Assembly (NCBI GenBank): GCA_017849575.1
Contig: JAFIGV010000013.1
Location: 1-64,000 of the forward strand
Reading direction: 5' to 3'
DNA from: Flavipsychrobacter sp.
GTDB lineage: Bacteria; Bacteroidota; Bacteroidia; Chitinophagales; Chitinophagaceae
Length of the DNA stretch: 64,000 nt
A program made the position numbers and the translations under genes. Below, piece after piece: positions 52,209 through 62,416 of the stretch (position 1 is its first letter; every line of letters begins with the position of its first letter). The notes below the pieces were generated by a model. The model searched no databases and had not been told where the DNA came from. It saw only the letters and a list, made by a program, of their open reading frames with translations.

Positions 52209-54047
52209 CTAAAAGAAAGCAATGTAGCCAAAATGCACTTTCGACTGTCGAAACTGAATGGGATTGGCGCTGTTTCGCCCGAGCGCATAGCTGATGGCGA
52301 ACACTCCCGATTTGCTCTGTAGCGTAGTGCCTATGCCAAATCCATTGTAGAAGTCGCTGTTGTGAAAGTTGCTGAAGTTGGTCTCCACATAACCGTTATC
52401 TGAGAAGAGATATACGTAGGAGTTGTTATCCAGCAACACACGCAATTCCAGAGCCAGGATATGGTACTGATCGGTGAAAATACTTTGTTCATCAAACCCA
52501 CGCAGCAGGCGGAACCCACCGATCTGAAACAACTCATTTCGAAACAGACTTTTGCCTGTAATCCAGGCTCCGCTATAGCCGGCTTTGAAGACGAAGTGCT
52601 TTCCCAACGGCCAGTGGTTCGCCAGGCTTCCCTTCAGTATGTATTGATACTGCCGTTCCTTCAGGCTGTCATAAAGCGAGCCATAGTCAAAACCCGAGCC
52701 ATCCCTGAGGCCGGTAATGGCATCCGCAGGCTGAACGCGCCGTATCAGCGCACTCACTCCCATTTGAAGCTGCCAACCTCGCCTCGGGTTGAAGCGGTAA
52801 TCGGTCCGGTTCAACTCAAGCTCTATACCCGCACCATTGGCAGTAGCATCAATATTGTCTGGCAGCACCTTGCGTGATTTAACGAAGGCTGTATCGATCG
52901 TTATCAGGCGGTTACTTTGATTTTGAAAAAAAACCCGCACATAGTCTTTTGCGGAAAGCAGATAGCGAAGCCCTGCCTGAAAGTTTGTCCGCCGAAAACT
53001 GGTGTCTTTTTTGAAGAGTTCGAAATGTGCATCAAGGCCAACCGGTGTATTGAAGATATACGGATAGACCACATCAGCCTGCAGTCGCGGAGACTTATAC
53101 TGGAGGTTTTGATAAGTAAGGCTCAGACGTTCACCCTGCCCCAATATGTTTTGGAATGCAAACAAGGCATCTACCGTCAACAACAAACGTCCGGTTTCAG
53201 CGCTATTAGGTTGCAGACCTACCAGGGCATTGATCTGGTTCGATTTCTTCTCACGCAGATAGAGGTCGAGTGTATTTTGCCCCAGTTTGAAGGCAAAGCT
53301 CCACGGTGCACGCTCTTCGAGAAAAGGCAGTTCCCGAAGTCTTGGGGAAATATCTCTCAACTTTCCTTCATTATACAAATCATGATCGTTTAGACCGAGG
53401 TAGCGCAATAAAAAACTTCTGGAAATCTTTACATCACCGTTGATCCTGACACTGTCTATGTGCTGCAACTCTGCGCGATCCAGCATCAGCTTTCCTTCTA
53501 CCGAGCCGTCTCCATGGACTTTTACGGCCTCGAGCCAGACTTTCGCAAATGGGTAGCCGCTGTTTTCCGCCCATTCGAGCAAGGCTTCGCTCATCACTGC
53601 CAGCTCAGCCGGTCGCAGCCGCCGTCCGGCCCATCGAGTCCGCGCCATCTGCGGTTGGCTTATCGCGGCATCTGGTATATTGCTCATATCAAGTTGCACC
53701 CACGTATAGCGACGACCCAAAAAGATGTTCAAAATGTATTCCTTATCGCCTAAATACAGACTGTCTATAGAAGCCGCGAGAAAGCCCTGCTCCTGAAGAT
53801 CGGGAACGATATGCTGTATGTACGAAAATGCTGCCTCAGCCGTAGCGAAGCTTTCGGGAGGCTGTAACAGATTCCTAAGCAGTGCGCTGTCGGCACCTGT
53901 ATTCTGCAATTTTAGTCCATAAGGTTGCGCCCGAAGGTCGGTAACCCATAATGAAATCAGGGAAATCAAGACAGCAAAACGCAAAGGCAGTTTCCGGAAA
54001 ACCTTTACGAACTTTGACCGCTCGCATTTTGACACCCAAAGAATCAT
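52209..54047 (-). CDS. BamA/TamA-family outer membrane protein
   Basis: A 612-residue protein read from ATG 54047 (a GTG four codons later is possible). A signal segment (KLPLRFAVLISLISLWVTDLRAQ) precedes two or three POTRA-like domains (AFSYIQHIVPDLQEQGFLAASIDSLYLG; HIDSVRINGDVKISRSFLLRYLGL). A C-terminal barrel has the conserved loop FRLLRGFDEQSIF, equivalent to the VRGF/Y motif of Omp85 proteins, and a final aromatic YIAFF. It probably inserts or exports envelope proteins. Only 17 nt separate its start from the divergent hemW, so the promoters must overlap coding sequence. Confidence 0.8.
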   Translation of the reverse strand: MILWVSKCERSKFVKVFRKLPLRFAVLISLISLWVTDLRAQPYGLKLQNTGADSALLRNLLQPPESFATAEAAFSYIQHIVPDLQEQGFLAASIDSLYLGDKEYILNIFLGRRYTWVQLDMSNIPDAAISQPQMARTRWAGRRLRPAELAVMSEALLEWAENSGYPFAKVWLEAVKVHGDGSVEGKLMLDRAELQHIDSVRINGDVKISRSFLLRYLGLNDHDLYNEGKLRDISPRLRELPFLEERAPWSFAFKLGQNTLDLYLREKKSNQINALVGLQPNSAETGRLLLTVDALFAFQNILGQGERLSLTYQNLQYKSPRLQADVVYPYIFNTPVGLDAHFELFKKDTSFRRTNFQAGLRYLLSAKDYVRVFFQNQSNRLITIDTAFVKSRKVLPDNIDATANGAGIELELNRTDYRFNPRRGWQLQMGVSALIRRVQPADAITGLRDGSGFDYGSLYDSLKERQYQYILKGSLANHWPLGKHFVFKAGYSGAWITGKSLFRNELFQIGGFRLLRGFDEQSIFTDQYHILALELRVLLDNNSYVYLFSDNGYVETNFSNFHNSDFYNGFGIGTTLQSKSGVFAISYALGRNSANPIQFRQSKVHFGYIAFF

Positions 54048-54064
54048 CCTTTCAAAATTAACCG

Positions 54065-55207
54065 ATGGCAGGTATTTACCTTCATATACCTTTTTGTAAG
54101 CAAAAATGCAGCTACTGTAATTTTCATTTTTCAACTTCGTTGAAGCTCAAGAGCGACGTGCTGCTCGCCATGCATCAGGAGCTCGAAATGCAACGGAATT
54201 ATTTAGCCGGCCAACCGATACAAACCGTGTATTTTGGCGGAGGTACACCCTCTCTGCTCAGTACCGATGAGATCAACCGCCTTTTTGAAACCATTGCTGC
54301 AAATTATCCACTACAAGAGATCCAGGAATTTACGCTCGAAGCTAATCCTGATGACCTATCCTCTGCCTACCTCAGATCGTTGCGTCAGACGCCGGTAAAC
54401 CGGCTAAGCCTGGGCGTACAATCGTTTAAGGATGCAGACCTCAGGTACATGAACCGCGCACACAATGCACAGCAGTCGGACTATGCCATCAAAGCAGCTC
54501 AGGATGCAGGTTTTACCAACATGACCCTCGACCTGATCTACGGCACACCCGGATTGTCGGATGCAGACTGGCGATATAACCTGGCGCAGATGCAGCAACT
54601 TCAGATCCCACATTTTTCTGCTTATGCGCTAACGGTAGAAGAAGGCACCGTATTGCATCATGCCATTGACAAAAAACAGGCGCCGCCGGTGGACATTGAG
54701 CAATCTGCAACCCAGTTTGAAATACTGATGGAACAGGCAGAAGTGATGGGTTATGAGCATTACGAAATTTCCAACTTTGCAAAAAAAGGCCAATATGCGG
54801 TGCACAATAGTAATTATTGGATGGGAGTTCCCTATCTGGGAATAGGCCCGTCTGCACACTCCTTCAACGGAAAAAGCCGCCGCTGGAATATTGCCAACAA
54901 TGCCTTGTACCTCAGGAACATTCTACAGGACAATCGTCTGAACTACGAAGAGGAAACACTCACGCAGGTTCAGCAATTGAACGAATATATCATGACCTCA
55001 CTGCGCACAATGTGGGGCTGCGATCTGGAAAAGATTGAAAAAGAATATGGTTCGCCCGCAGCCGTCGAAGTGGAAAAAAACAGCTACATCTTTCAGGAAA
55101 AAAAGTGGCTGCTGCAGGAAGGGAAAAAATTAATCCTCCGCAATGCAGGAAAACTTTTTGCCGACAGGATAGCCAGTGAACTGTTTCTTTCCGACTGGAT
55201 TGATTAG
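54065..55207 (+). CDS. hemW: HemW, radical SAM haem chaperone
   Basis: A 380-residue radical SAM protein, formerly annotated as oxygen-independent coproporphyrinogen III oxidase. The N-terminus AGIYLHIPFCKQKCSYCNF carries the [4Fe-4S] cysteines (CxxxCxxC). It is followed by VYFGGGTPSLLS, FTLEANPDDL, RLSLGVQSFKDADLRYMNRAHNAQ and DLIYGTPG. The HNSNYWMGVPYLGIGPSAHSF segment is typical of HemW. The true coproporphyrinogen dehydrogenase HemN has an extra N-terminal CxxC region that is missing here, so a haem-trafficking role is favoured. Confidence 0.92.
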   Translation: MAGIYLHIPFCKQKCSYCNFHFSTSLKLKSDVLLAMHQELEMQRNYLAGQPIQTVYFGGGTPSLLSTDEINRLFETIAANYPLQEIQEFTLEANPDDLSSAYLRSLRQTPVNRLSLGVQSFKDADLRYMNRAHNAQQSDYAIKAAQDAGFTNMTLDLIYGTPGLSDADWRYNLAQMQQLQIPHFSAYALTVEEGTVLHHAIDKKQAPPVDIEQSATQFEILMEQAEVMGYEHYEISNFAKKGQYAVHNSNYWMGVPYLGIGPSAHSFNGKSRRWNIANNALYLRNILQDNRLNYEEETLTQVQQLNEYIMTSLRTMWGCDLEKIEKEYGSPAAVEVEKNSYIFQEKKWLLQEGKKLILRNAGKLFADRIASELFLSDWID

Positions 55208-55401
55208 TTCCTCACTTTTTTGTCAAACACTATTGCCTTTGTCTCGGAGCCAGCAAAAAGCGGGACCAATAAAAAAAGTATCACACAGCTCAAACCTTCA
55301 ATTCGATCCCCAGGAAGAATGGCAATTCAGACCCCATAACGACGAAGACTTCGTACATTCTTCGACCTAATCATTATTTTAGCCCTCCAAATCCACTCTA
55401 A

Positions 55402-56148
55402 ATGAAACTTTTGGAAAATAAGGTTGCACTGATAACCGGCGCCAGCCGTGGCATTGGCGAGGCCATAGCGGTAAAATTTGCCGAGCAGGGTGCCCACATC
55501 GCGTTCACCTATCTCTCTTCCGACGAAAGGGCAAAGGCACTTGAAGAAAGGCTGGCAGGCTTTGGCGTAAAAGCCAGGGCGTACAAATCGGACGCGGGCG
55601 ACTATGCTGCGGCCGAACAACTGGCAGCGGATGTGATGAAAGAATTTGGCGCTATTGACATTTGCGTAAACAATGCAGGCATTTCCCGCGATAATCTTTT
55701 GCTGCGCCTCACCCCGGAGCAATGGGATGAAGTGATGCAGGCAAATCTGAAATCGGTGTATAACCTTACAAGGCAGGTGATGAAACCCATGATGAAGGCA
55801 CGCGCCGGCAGCATCATCAACCTTAGCTCTATAGTAGGTGTGAAGGGTAATCCCGGACAGAGCAGCTATGCCGCTTCTAAGGCAGGCATTATCGGCTTTA
55901 CCAAATCAATAGCTCAGGAAATCGGCAGTCGCAACATACGCGTTAATGCCATAGCACCGGGCTTTGTGGAAACCGACATGACCCATTACCTCAAAGATGG
56001 AGGTGCAGAAAAATGGTTCGAGAAAATTCCATTGCAACGATTTGGAAAGCCGGAAGAAATAGCAAACGTTGCGCTGTTCCTCGCTTCCGACATGAGCAGC
56101 TACGTAACCGGGCAGGTGTTGAGTGCCTGCGGTGGAATGAACACCTAA
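55402..56148 (+). CDS. fabG: 3-oxoacyl-[acyl-carrier-protein] reductase
   Basis: A 248-residue short-chain dehydrogenase that reduces 3-oxoacyl-ACP with NADPH in fatty acid elongation. The cofactor site is ITGASRGIGEA (11-21), NNAG at about 92-95, and the catalytic set is Ser in NLSSIVGVKG with Tyr/Lys in SSYAASKAG. IAPGFVETDMT and the C-terminal YVTGQVLSACGGM fit FabG. It is followed by fabH 127 nt downstream, consistent with a lipid-synthesis cluster. Confidence 0.9.
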   Translation: MKLLENKVALITGASRGIGEAIAVKFAEQGAHIAFTYLSSDERAKALEERLAGFGVKARAYKSDAGDYAAAEQLAADVMKEFGAIDICVNNAGISRDNLLLRLTPEQWDEVMQANLKSVYNLTRQVMKPMMKARAGSIINLSSIVGVKGNPGQSSYAASKAGIIGFTKSIAQEIGSRNIRVNAIAPGFVETDMTHYLKDGGAEKWFEKIPLQRFGKPEEIANVALFLASDMSSYVTGQVLSACGGMNT

Positions 56149-56275
56149 GGGACTGGGCTGTCTGCGAATAGAGAACAAAAGTTTAAAATTCCGTAAACAA
56201 GACTTTCCGCGACCTTTGCACATTGTCTTTTTAGCTTTGACTTTGTCTAATTTTGCCTTTTCAAAAAAAACCTAA

Positions 56276-57274
56276 ATGCAGAAAATACATGCTGCTATTA
56301 CCGCTGTAGGCGGATATGTTCCCGACTATGTGATGACCAACGCTGAACTGGAAACCATAGTGGACACTACCGACGAATGGATACAAACCCGAACCGGAAT
56401 CAAAGAGCGCCGCATTCTGAAAGGAGAAGGAAAAGGCTCATCGGATATTGCCGTCGAAGCGGTAAAAAATCTGCTCGAAAAAAGAGGCATCGGTCCGGAA
56501 GAAATAGAACTGGTGATTTGTGCCACTACAACTCCCGATTTTCAGTTTCCGGCTACATCCAACGTTATATGCGATAAAGTGGGCATGAAGAATGCTTTCG
56601 GCTACGACGTGAGCGCAGCCTGCAGCGGCTTTCTTTTTGCTCTTACCACAGGCTCACAATTTATCGAGAGCGGACGCTATAAAAAAGTGCTTGTTATCGG
56701 CGTAGATAAAATGAGCTCCATTCTGAACTACGAAGACCGTGCTACCTGTATCATTTTTGGCGATGGTGGTGGCTGTGTGCTACTGGAGCCCGACACGGAA
56801 GGGTTTGGCATCATTGATTCCATCCTACGCACAGACGGTTCCGGCCGTGCTTTTCTGCATCAGAAAGCCGGCGGATCGGTGAAACCTGCAACGGTAGAAA
56901 CGGTGATGGCTAAAGAACATTTTGTCTATCAGGAAGGACAGACAGTTTTCAAGTTTGCCGTAAAAAACATGGCGGAAGTAGCGGCAGAAATTATGGAGCG
57001 CAATCATCTTGTAGCCGATGATATAGCATGGCTGGTTCCGCATCAGGCTAATAAACGCATCATTGCTGCCACCTACGAAAGGATGGGCTTACCCGAAGAG
57101 AAAGTAATGATTAACATTGAGCGCTATGGCAACACTACAAACGGAACGCTGCCGTTGTGCCTTTGGGAATGGGAGTCTAAACTCCGCAGGGGAGACAACA
57201 TCATCCTTGCCGCATTTGGCGGTGGGTTTACCTGGGGTGCCACCTTCATCAAATGGGCATACGACGGTAAATAA
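56276..57274 (+). CDS. fabH: 3-oxoacyl-ACP synthase III
   Basis: A 332-residue condensing enzyme that starts fatty acid synthesis by joining an acyl-CoA primer to malonyl-ACP. The catalytic triad is visible: Cys116 in [10 protein letters not shown], His in VPHQANKRI and Asn in [11 protein letters not shown]. Other family marks are [16 protein letters not shown] near the start and the closing [14 protein letters not shown]. Complete length; a terminator follows the stop at 57310-57333. Confidence 0.95.
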   Translation: MQKIHAAITAVGGYVPDYVMTNAELETIVDTTDEWIQTRTGIKERRILKGEGKGSSDIAVEAVKNLLEKRGIGPEEIELVICATTTPDFQFPATSNVICDKVGMKNAFGYDVSAACSGFLFALTTGSQFIESGRYKKVLVIGVDKMSSILNYEDRATCIIFGDGGGCVLLEPDTEGFGIIDSILRTDGSGRAFLHQKAGGSVKPATVETVMAKEHFVYQEGQTVFKFAVKNMAEVAAEIMERNHLVADDIAWLVPHQANKRIIAATYERMGLPEEKVMINIERYGNTTNGTLPLCLWEWESKLRRGDNIILAAFGGGFTWGATFIKWAYDGK

Positions 57275-57309
57275 TTTAAATAGTTGTCCGAAAAGAATTA
57301 AGAATGCAG

Positions 57310-57333
57310 AGCTCCCACAACGGGAGCTTTTTT
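57310..57333 (+). terminator. Terminator of fabH
   Basis: AGCTCCC (57310-57316) pairs with GGGAGCT (57322-57328), loop of 5, then TTTTT. It touches the 3' end of the convergent helicase gene. Confidence 0.85.
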
Positions 57334-60300
57334 AGCTCAGCAGATAAGCTATATCGTCTCGGGTAAGGCGTTTCAAGAATGCACTGTCATCGGCAACGAG
57401 TTCACTGGCAAGCGCACGCTTTCTTTCCTGCAGTATCAGCATTTTTTCCTCTATCGTTTCCTTGCAGATCAGGCGGTAGGCAAAAATATTCTTGGTTTGC
57501 CCGATTCGGTGTGTACGGTCTATTGCCTGTTGCTCCACTGCCGGGTTCCACCAGGGATCTACGATATACACATAGTCGGCTGCGGTAAGGTTGAGACCGA
57601 TACCACCCGCTTTCAGAGAAATCAGAAACACACGACAGTCTTCATTATTCTGAAACTCATGGATCGCTTTTTCACGATCGCCGGCAGAAGTAGAACCATC
57701 AAAATAAGCATAGGGAATGTGCATACGCTCCAGCTCTGCACGAATAAGACCAAGCATGCCGAGAAACTGTGAGAAGATCAGAGCCTTGTGATTGCCCACA
57801 TTCTCATTTATCTCGCGCACAAGTTCATCGAGCTTAATAGAGTGATTGGCAAACTGCTCTTCTTCGCGTAGAATGGCTGGAGAGTCGCAGATCTGCCTTA
57901 GTTTGGTAAGCCCTTGCAGGATGTGCATCTGAGAGCGTTCAATACCTCGTTCATCAATCATTCCCAGAATCTGGTCCTTATAAGAATTGCGATAGGCGTC
58001 ATAAATTTTTCGCTGCTCCTTACCCATTTCACAATACAATATGGTTTCGGTCTTCTCCGGAAGATCTTTGGCCACCTGCTCTTTGGTACGCCGGAGCATA
58101 AAGGGATAGGTGAGCTTTTTAAGCTGTTGTTTCACTTCATCTTCCTGAAATTTATCTATCGGCGTGGCAAACTCATTCATGAAAAACTCCCTGCTCCCCA
58201 GCATGCCGGGATTGAGAAAATTCATCTGTGCATAAAGATCGAAGGTATTGTTCTGAACCGGCGTACCGCTCAGCGCCAGACGGTGTTTTGCGTTGATGAG
58301 CAGAGATGCTTTGGCCACCTGCGACTGTGGATTTTTTATTGCCTGCGATTCATCAAGTATGGCATAGTCAAACTCATAGGCATTGAACATTTTGATGTCA
58401 CTGCGCATCGTGCCGTATGTGGTGATAATCACATCGTAGGCATTAAACGTTCGGGCAGAAGCCGTGCGCTTTGGTCCGTGGTGAATGAAATGTCTTAAAC
58501 CTGGGGTAAACTTTTTGATCTCGTTCTCCCAGTTGTACATCAGAGTAGTGGGACAAACCACCAAAAATTTCGCATCCTCGTTGTTGTTTTTATAATGCTG
58601 CAGATAGGAAAGTGTTTGCACCGTTTTACCCAAGCCCATATCATCAGCCAGTATGCCACCCCAGCCCGCTTCGTTGAGGAAGGTGAGCCATTGAAATCCC
58701 GCACGCTGATACGGACGCAAAGTTGCCCGGAGCTGCTCAGGCGGCGCAAGAGTGGAATAATCGTTGGAAATAATTTCGGTAAGTCGTTCTTTCTTTTCCT
58801 CCAGTTCGTGCTGCAATGCCTCTTCATCCACCTCGGCCAGCAATTCGTCGAGGGCGCTGAAATGGAATTTCTTCAGGCGAAGTTTTCCATTTTTTGCCTC
58901 ACCCATTTTTATCAGCAACGAGTACTTCTTCAGCCATTCTTCGGGCAGCAATCCTATAGAGCCATCGCCGAGCTTTACATAGTTCAGCTTTTGTGCCAGC
59001 GCTTTTTTCACCTCCGCAATAGTAACATGCTGATCGCCAAACACCACATCCACCGCAGCATCAAACCAATCGATACCGCTGGCTACATTGACCCGGGTCT
59101 CAGGCTTGTGCACATTGATACGCAGACCCTTCAAACCCTCAAACCCGAAGAGCTCAACCTTCCATTCCTTCATTTCGTCGGTGAAACGAAAGAACCAGTT
59201 GTTGGACAACACAGAGCTTGCGGGAAGGTAGAGAAAATGATCTTTGGAATGCTGCTGCATGTCGGTGTGCATCATTCTGAGGTGATTGATGAACTTCTCC
59301 TCTGCGTCCTCATTGCGATGAATGACCTTCACAACGCCGTCCTGCGGTTTGATCACATCGCCGAAAAAACCCCATTTGATGTTGGTATCCTGATAAGAGA
59401 ATGCCGGCTGTAAAATGAGCATCTGTTCCTTTTCCTGCAGGTATAACTGATAATCGGGTCGCACATGCTCTACCCGCTCTACCAGTTCGTCTGCAAAATG
59501 CACATGCAGCGTCTGGCTCCATTCCATAACCTCATGTTCCAGAAACTGATTCCAATCCGATGCCGGAATATCCATAAGACCGTCGGGCAGAAAGCGTTCG
59601 ATCAACTGCACTTCCTCCTGCTTACCAAGAGCATGAACATGTCCATTGATCAGCAGCAGACCGCTGTTGAGTACCTGAGCTGGCTCAAAAGGAACGGTTG
59701 CTGAACCCAGCAACCATTTCAGACGGATGGTATAATATGACGCATGCTTTTCAATCCAAAGCTGCGGGTGTATCTTTTTCTCGGAAAAAGCAACCGGCTC
59801 CAGTTCTTTAGAGGAAAGCCGCTTGCCCTGCGGCAACAAAAAACAAAGCGGATAATCTGCAAAACGCTCTAATAGCTTCTGATATTTGGGAAGAAGAAAT
59901 TCCCATACCTGATCGCGCACCTCAGCCGCAGGCATATCTTTCAATACATCCTGATAGTCGCCGATAAAATCACCGAAAGGAAGATTCTTTCGCATGTACT
60001 TCATCAGTTCTTCCGGCAAAAACTTTCTGATAATGGGTATGAGCTCTCTGTCGCCGGGCTGGTAACGCACCGGGTTTACGTATTGTAAGAGCTCCAGTTT
60101 CTCGATGCCATCAACAAAATGATCGCCTTGCTCTGCCACGTTTCCCGCCACGAGGCTAAAGCCGGCAAACGGATACCACGACGCAGAAAGATCAAGTACG
60201 ATACCAAGCCGCAGTTCTTCTACGGGCTCTGCTTCTGCCGTTGCGGTAGGTACCGGCGCCGGTTTGGGCTGATGCTCTATCCTTTTGATGGTAGGATCCA

Positions 60301-61066
60301 GCACCCGCAAAAAAGGCTTTCCGTTTTCGTAGGTAAATGTGAATTTATTCGTCAGGTCGTCATTGAGGGAATAGCCGTAGAGCCCCAGCAACCGGTTTTT
60401 CTGTTCATCCCAGTTGCGCATGGTTTGAAAATACGAAGCACCGTAGGTGTACAGCGCCTGCAGAAACACGGCAGCTTTGTGCACACACAACGGATGTTCT
60501 GTCTCATCACAGCCGCACGAGGTGTCAAAGTATCGTTCTTCGTTTTGCCTCAGAACCACTTTGTAGGTTTGCTCGCCCTCGGGCACCTCTGCTTCAATTA
60601 CATCGTCTTTACCTGATGTGATGATCACCTTATGCCCCTTCGCCAGTGCCTCTGCACGCTCCATAATGCCGGGCGATGCAAATACCTGCAGCAGTTGATG
60701 ATTGACCTGCCGCATGCGCACCATGCTGTGCTTCTGATCGTAGCTGATGTCTGTGTGCTCAAAAAAACCGCTCTGTAAAATATCGTTAAGCTGAAAAAGT
60801 GCCGCTACCTCATGCCGGCATATCTCTCCCAGATTATAGGGGCACTGACAGCGAATGGAGAGCTCTTTGGGATGAAGGTATTTGGAAACGGTAACGGTAT
60901 AATAGTTTTGATAGAGATCATTACGCACACGGAAACGCACCTGCTCCAGCAGATGATCTACATCCAAAAGCTGCACGCCCGCCGCATGAAAAATCTTTTT
61001 TCCGCGGCGAATCACTTCTTCTGTTCCGTAATTATAAACGTGCTTTAAGAGCGGTGGTAAAGACAT
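57332..61066 (-). CDS. SNF2-family helicase with SWIM zinc fingers
   Basis: A 1244-residue protein; ATG 61066 is chosen because it opens the conserved MSLPPLLKHVYNYGTEEVIRRG. Two SWIM-type zinc motifs are visible: CQCPYNLGEICRH (73-85) and CGCDETEHPLCVH (about 197-209). After a long middle region, the C-terminal 500 residues are a SNF2 ATPase: GGILADDMGLGKTVQTL (Walker A), ILDESQAIKN (motif II), SGTPVQNN and LISLKAGGIGLNLTAADYVYIVDPWWNPAVEQQAIDRTHRIGQ. Such proteins remodel DNA-protein complexes. Full length, no gaps. Confidence 0.9.
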   Translation of the reverse strand: MSLPPLLKHVYNYGTEEVIRRGKKIFHAAGVQLLDVDHLLEQVRFRVRNDLYQNYYTVTVSKYLHPKELSIRCQCPYNLGEICRHEVAALFQLNDILQSGFFEHTDISYDQKHSMVRMRQVNHQLLQVFASPGIMERAEALAKGHKVIITSGKDDVIEAEVPEGEQTYKVVLRQNEERYFDTSCGCDETEHPLCVHKAAVFLQALYTYGASYFQTMRNWDEQKNRLLGLYGYSLNDDLTNKFTFTYENGKPFLRVLDPTIKRIEHQPKPAPVPTATAEAEPVEELRLGIVLDLSASWYPFAGFSLVAGNVAEQGDHFVDGIEKLELLQYVNPVRYQPGDRELIPIIRKFLPEELMKYMRKNLPFGDFIGDYQDVLKDMPAAEVRDQVWEFLLPKYQKLLERFADYPLCFLLPQGKRLSSKELEPVAFSEKKIHPQLWIEKHASYYTIRLKWLLGSATVPFEPAQVLNSGLLLINGHVHALGKQEEVQLIERFLPDGLMDIPASDWNQFLEHEVMEWSQTLHVHFADELVERVEHVRPDYQLYLQEKEQMLILQPAFSYQDTNIKWGFFGDVIKPQDGVVKVIHRNEDAEEKFINHLRMMHTDMQQHSKDHFLYLPASSVLSNNWFFRFTDEMKEWKVELFGFEGLKGLRINVHKPETRVNVASGIDWFDAAVDVVFGDQHVTIAEVKKALAQKLNYVKLGDGSIGLLPEEWLKKYSLLIKMGEAKNGKLRLKKFHFSALDELLAEVDEEALQHELEEKKERLTEIISNDYSTLAPPEQLRATLRPYQRAGFQWLTFLNEAGWGGILADDMGLGKTVQTLSYLQHYKNNNEDAKFLVVCPTTLMYNWENEIKKFTPGLRHFIHHGPKRTASARTFNAYDVIITTYGTMRSDIKMFNAYEFDYAILDESQAIKNPQSQVAKASLLINAKHRLALSGTPVQNNTFDLYAQMNFLNPGMLGSREFFMNEFATPIDKFQEDEVKQQLKKLTYPFMLRRTKEQVAKDLPEKTETILYCEMGKEQRKIYDAYRNSYKDQILGMIDERGIERSQMHILQGLTKLRQICDSPAILREEEQFANHSIKLDELVREINENVGNHKALIFSQFLGMLGLIRAELERMHIPYAYFDGSTSAGDREKAIHEFQNNEDCRVFLISLKAGGIGLNLTAADYVYIVDPWWNPAVEQQAIDRTHRIGQTKNIFAYRLICKETIEEKMLILQERKRALASELVADDSAFLKRLTRDDIAYLLS

Positions 61067-61196
61067 GGGTTTGGAAAAAGCAAGTTTCAAAAATAGCGAA
61101 AAAGCGTCGGACACTCCCTCAGATCCAATTAAATATCTGTTAACCCATAGCCGTGCTTGCCAATCTGCAGTAGTTCCACAGGGGTTCGTTACGCTA

Positions 61197-61227
61197 TTGA
61201 GTTATTGCCTTATATATTGTACGTTTG
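61197..61227 (+). promoter_or_regulatory. Promoter of the acyl-CoA dehydrogenase gene
   Basis: TTG at 61197-61199 and TACGTTTG at 61220-61227 are separated by 20 nt, an excellent match to the Bacteroidota consensus. The ATG at 61252 leaves a leader of about 20 nt. Confidence 0.65.
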
Positions 61228-61251
61228 CAGCCTAAAATTTCACGTAAGGGT

Positions 61252-62391
61252 ATGAATTTTCAACTCACAGAAGAGCAAATAGCGGTACAGATGGCTGCCC
61301 GCGATTTTGCACGTAATGAATTGCTTCCCGGTGTTATAGAGCGCGACGAGCAGGCAAAGTTTCCGGCAGAACAGATCAAGAAACTGGGCGAGCTGGGATT
61401 TATGGGCATGATGGTGGATCCTAAATATGGAGGATCGGGTATGGACACCATAAGCTATGTGCTGGCTATGGAAGAAATTTCGAAAGTAGATGCATCTGCT
61501 TCTGTGTGTATGAGTGTAAACAATTCGCTAGTGTGCTGGGGACTGGAAACTTTCGGCAACGAAGACCAGAAACAAAAATACCTTACACGGCTGGCTACCG
61601 GACAGAGCATTGGCGCCTTTTTGCTCAGCGAGCCGGAAGCGGGCTCTGATGCTACTTCTCAACGCACCACTGCCGAAGACAAGGGCGATTATTACCTGCT
61701 CAACGGCACCAAAAACTGGATCACTAATGGTAGCTCAGCGGATTATTATCTGGTGATCGCACAAACTTATCCTGAGAAAAAACACAAAGGCATCAATGCT
61801 TTTATTGTAGAAAAAGCATGGGCGGGCGTAACTGTAGGTGCGAAGGAAAATAAAATGGGTATCCGCGGAAGCGATACACACAGCATTATGTTTCAGGATG
61901 TAAAAGTGCCGAAGGAAAACCGTATCGGAGATGATGGTTTCGGCTTCACCTTCGCCATGAAGACGCTTGCTGGCGGACGGATAGGCATTGCTTCTCAGGC
62001 TTTGGGCATTGCCAGCGGAGCTTACGAGCTTGCTTTGAAATACTCCAAAGAGCGTAAAGCTTTCAATACCGAAATCATGAACCATCAGGCTATCGCCTTT
62101 AAGCTTGCGGATATGGCAACTGCCATTGAAGGAGCAAGGCTCATGTGCCTGAAAGCTGCCTGGACCAAAGATCAGGGACAGGATTATACGCTGCCTGCAT
62201 CTATGGCTAAGCTATACGCTTCTGAAATTGCCCAATGGGTAACCAATGATGCGGTACAAATCCATGGCGGATATGGTTATGTAAAAGAATTCCACGTAGA
62301 ACGCCTGATGCGCGATGCGAAGATTACACAGATCTACGAAGGCACTACTGAAGTGCAAAAGATCGTCATCAGCAGAACCGTACTTAAGTAA
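61252..62391 (+). CDS. Acyl-CoA dehydrogenase
   Basis: A 379-residue flavoenzyme that introduces the alpha-beta double bond in acyl-CoA. ATG 61252 starts the conserved MNFQLTEEQIAVQMAARDFARNEL; the frame from 61225 would start inside the promoter. Signatures are FLLSEPEAGSD (flavin site), GTKNWITNG, IGDDGFGF, and QIYEGTTEVQ with the catalytic Glu, preceded by YGYVKEFHVERLMRDAKI. It most resembles short-chain (butyryl-CoA-like) enzymes. No electron-transfer flavoprotein genes are adjacent. Confidence 0.92.
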   Translation: MNFQLTEEQIAVQMAARDFARNELLPGVIERDEQAKFPAEQIKKLGELGFMGMMVDPKYGGSGMDTISYVLAMEEISKVDASASVCMSVNNSLVCWGLETFGNEDQKQKYLTRLATGQSIGAFLLSEPEAGSDATSQRTTAEDKGDYYLLNGTKNWITNGSSADYYLVIAQTYPEKKHKGINAFIVEKAWAGVTVGAKENKMGIRGSDTHSIMFQDVKVPKENRIGDDGFGFTFAMKTLAGGRIGIASQALGIASGAYELALKYSKERKAFNTEIMNHQAIAFKLADMATAIEGARLMCLKAAWTKDQGQDYTLPASMAKLYASEIAQWVTNDAVQIHGGYGYVKEFHVERLMRDAKITQIYEGTTEVQKIVISRTVLK

Positions 62392-62416
62392 ATAGATTTT
62401 CTAAAAACCAACCACT

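Noticed and set aside
54065-55207. HemN (true oxygen-independent coproporphyrinogen III dehydrogenase).
   Set aside because: The N-terminal extension with the extra cysteine motif of HemN is missing, and the length and IGPSAHSF segment match HemW.
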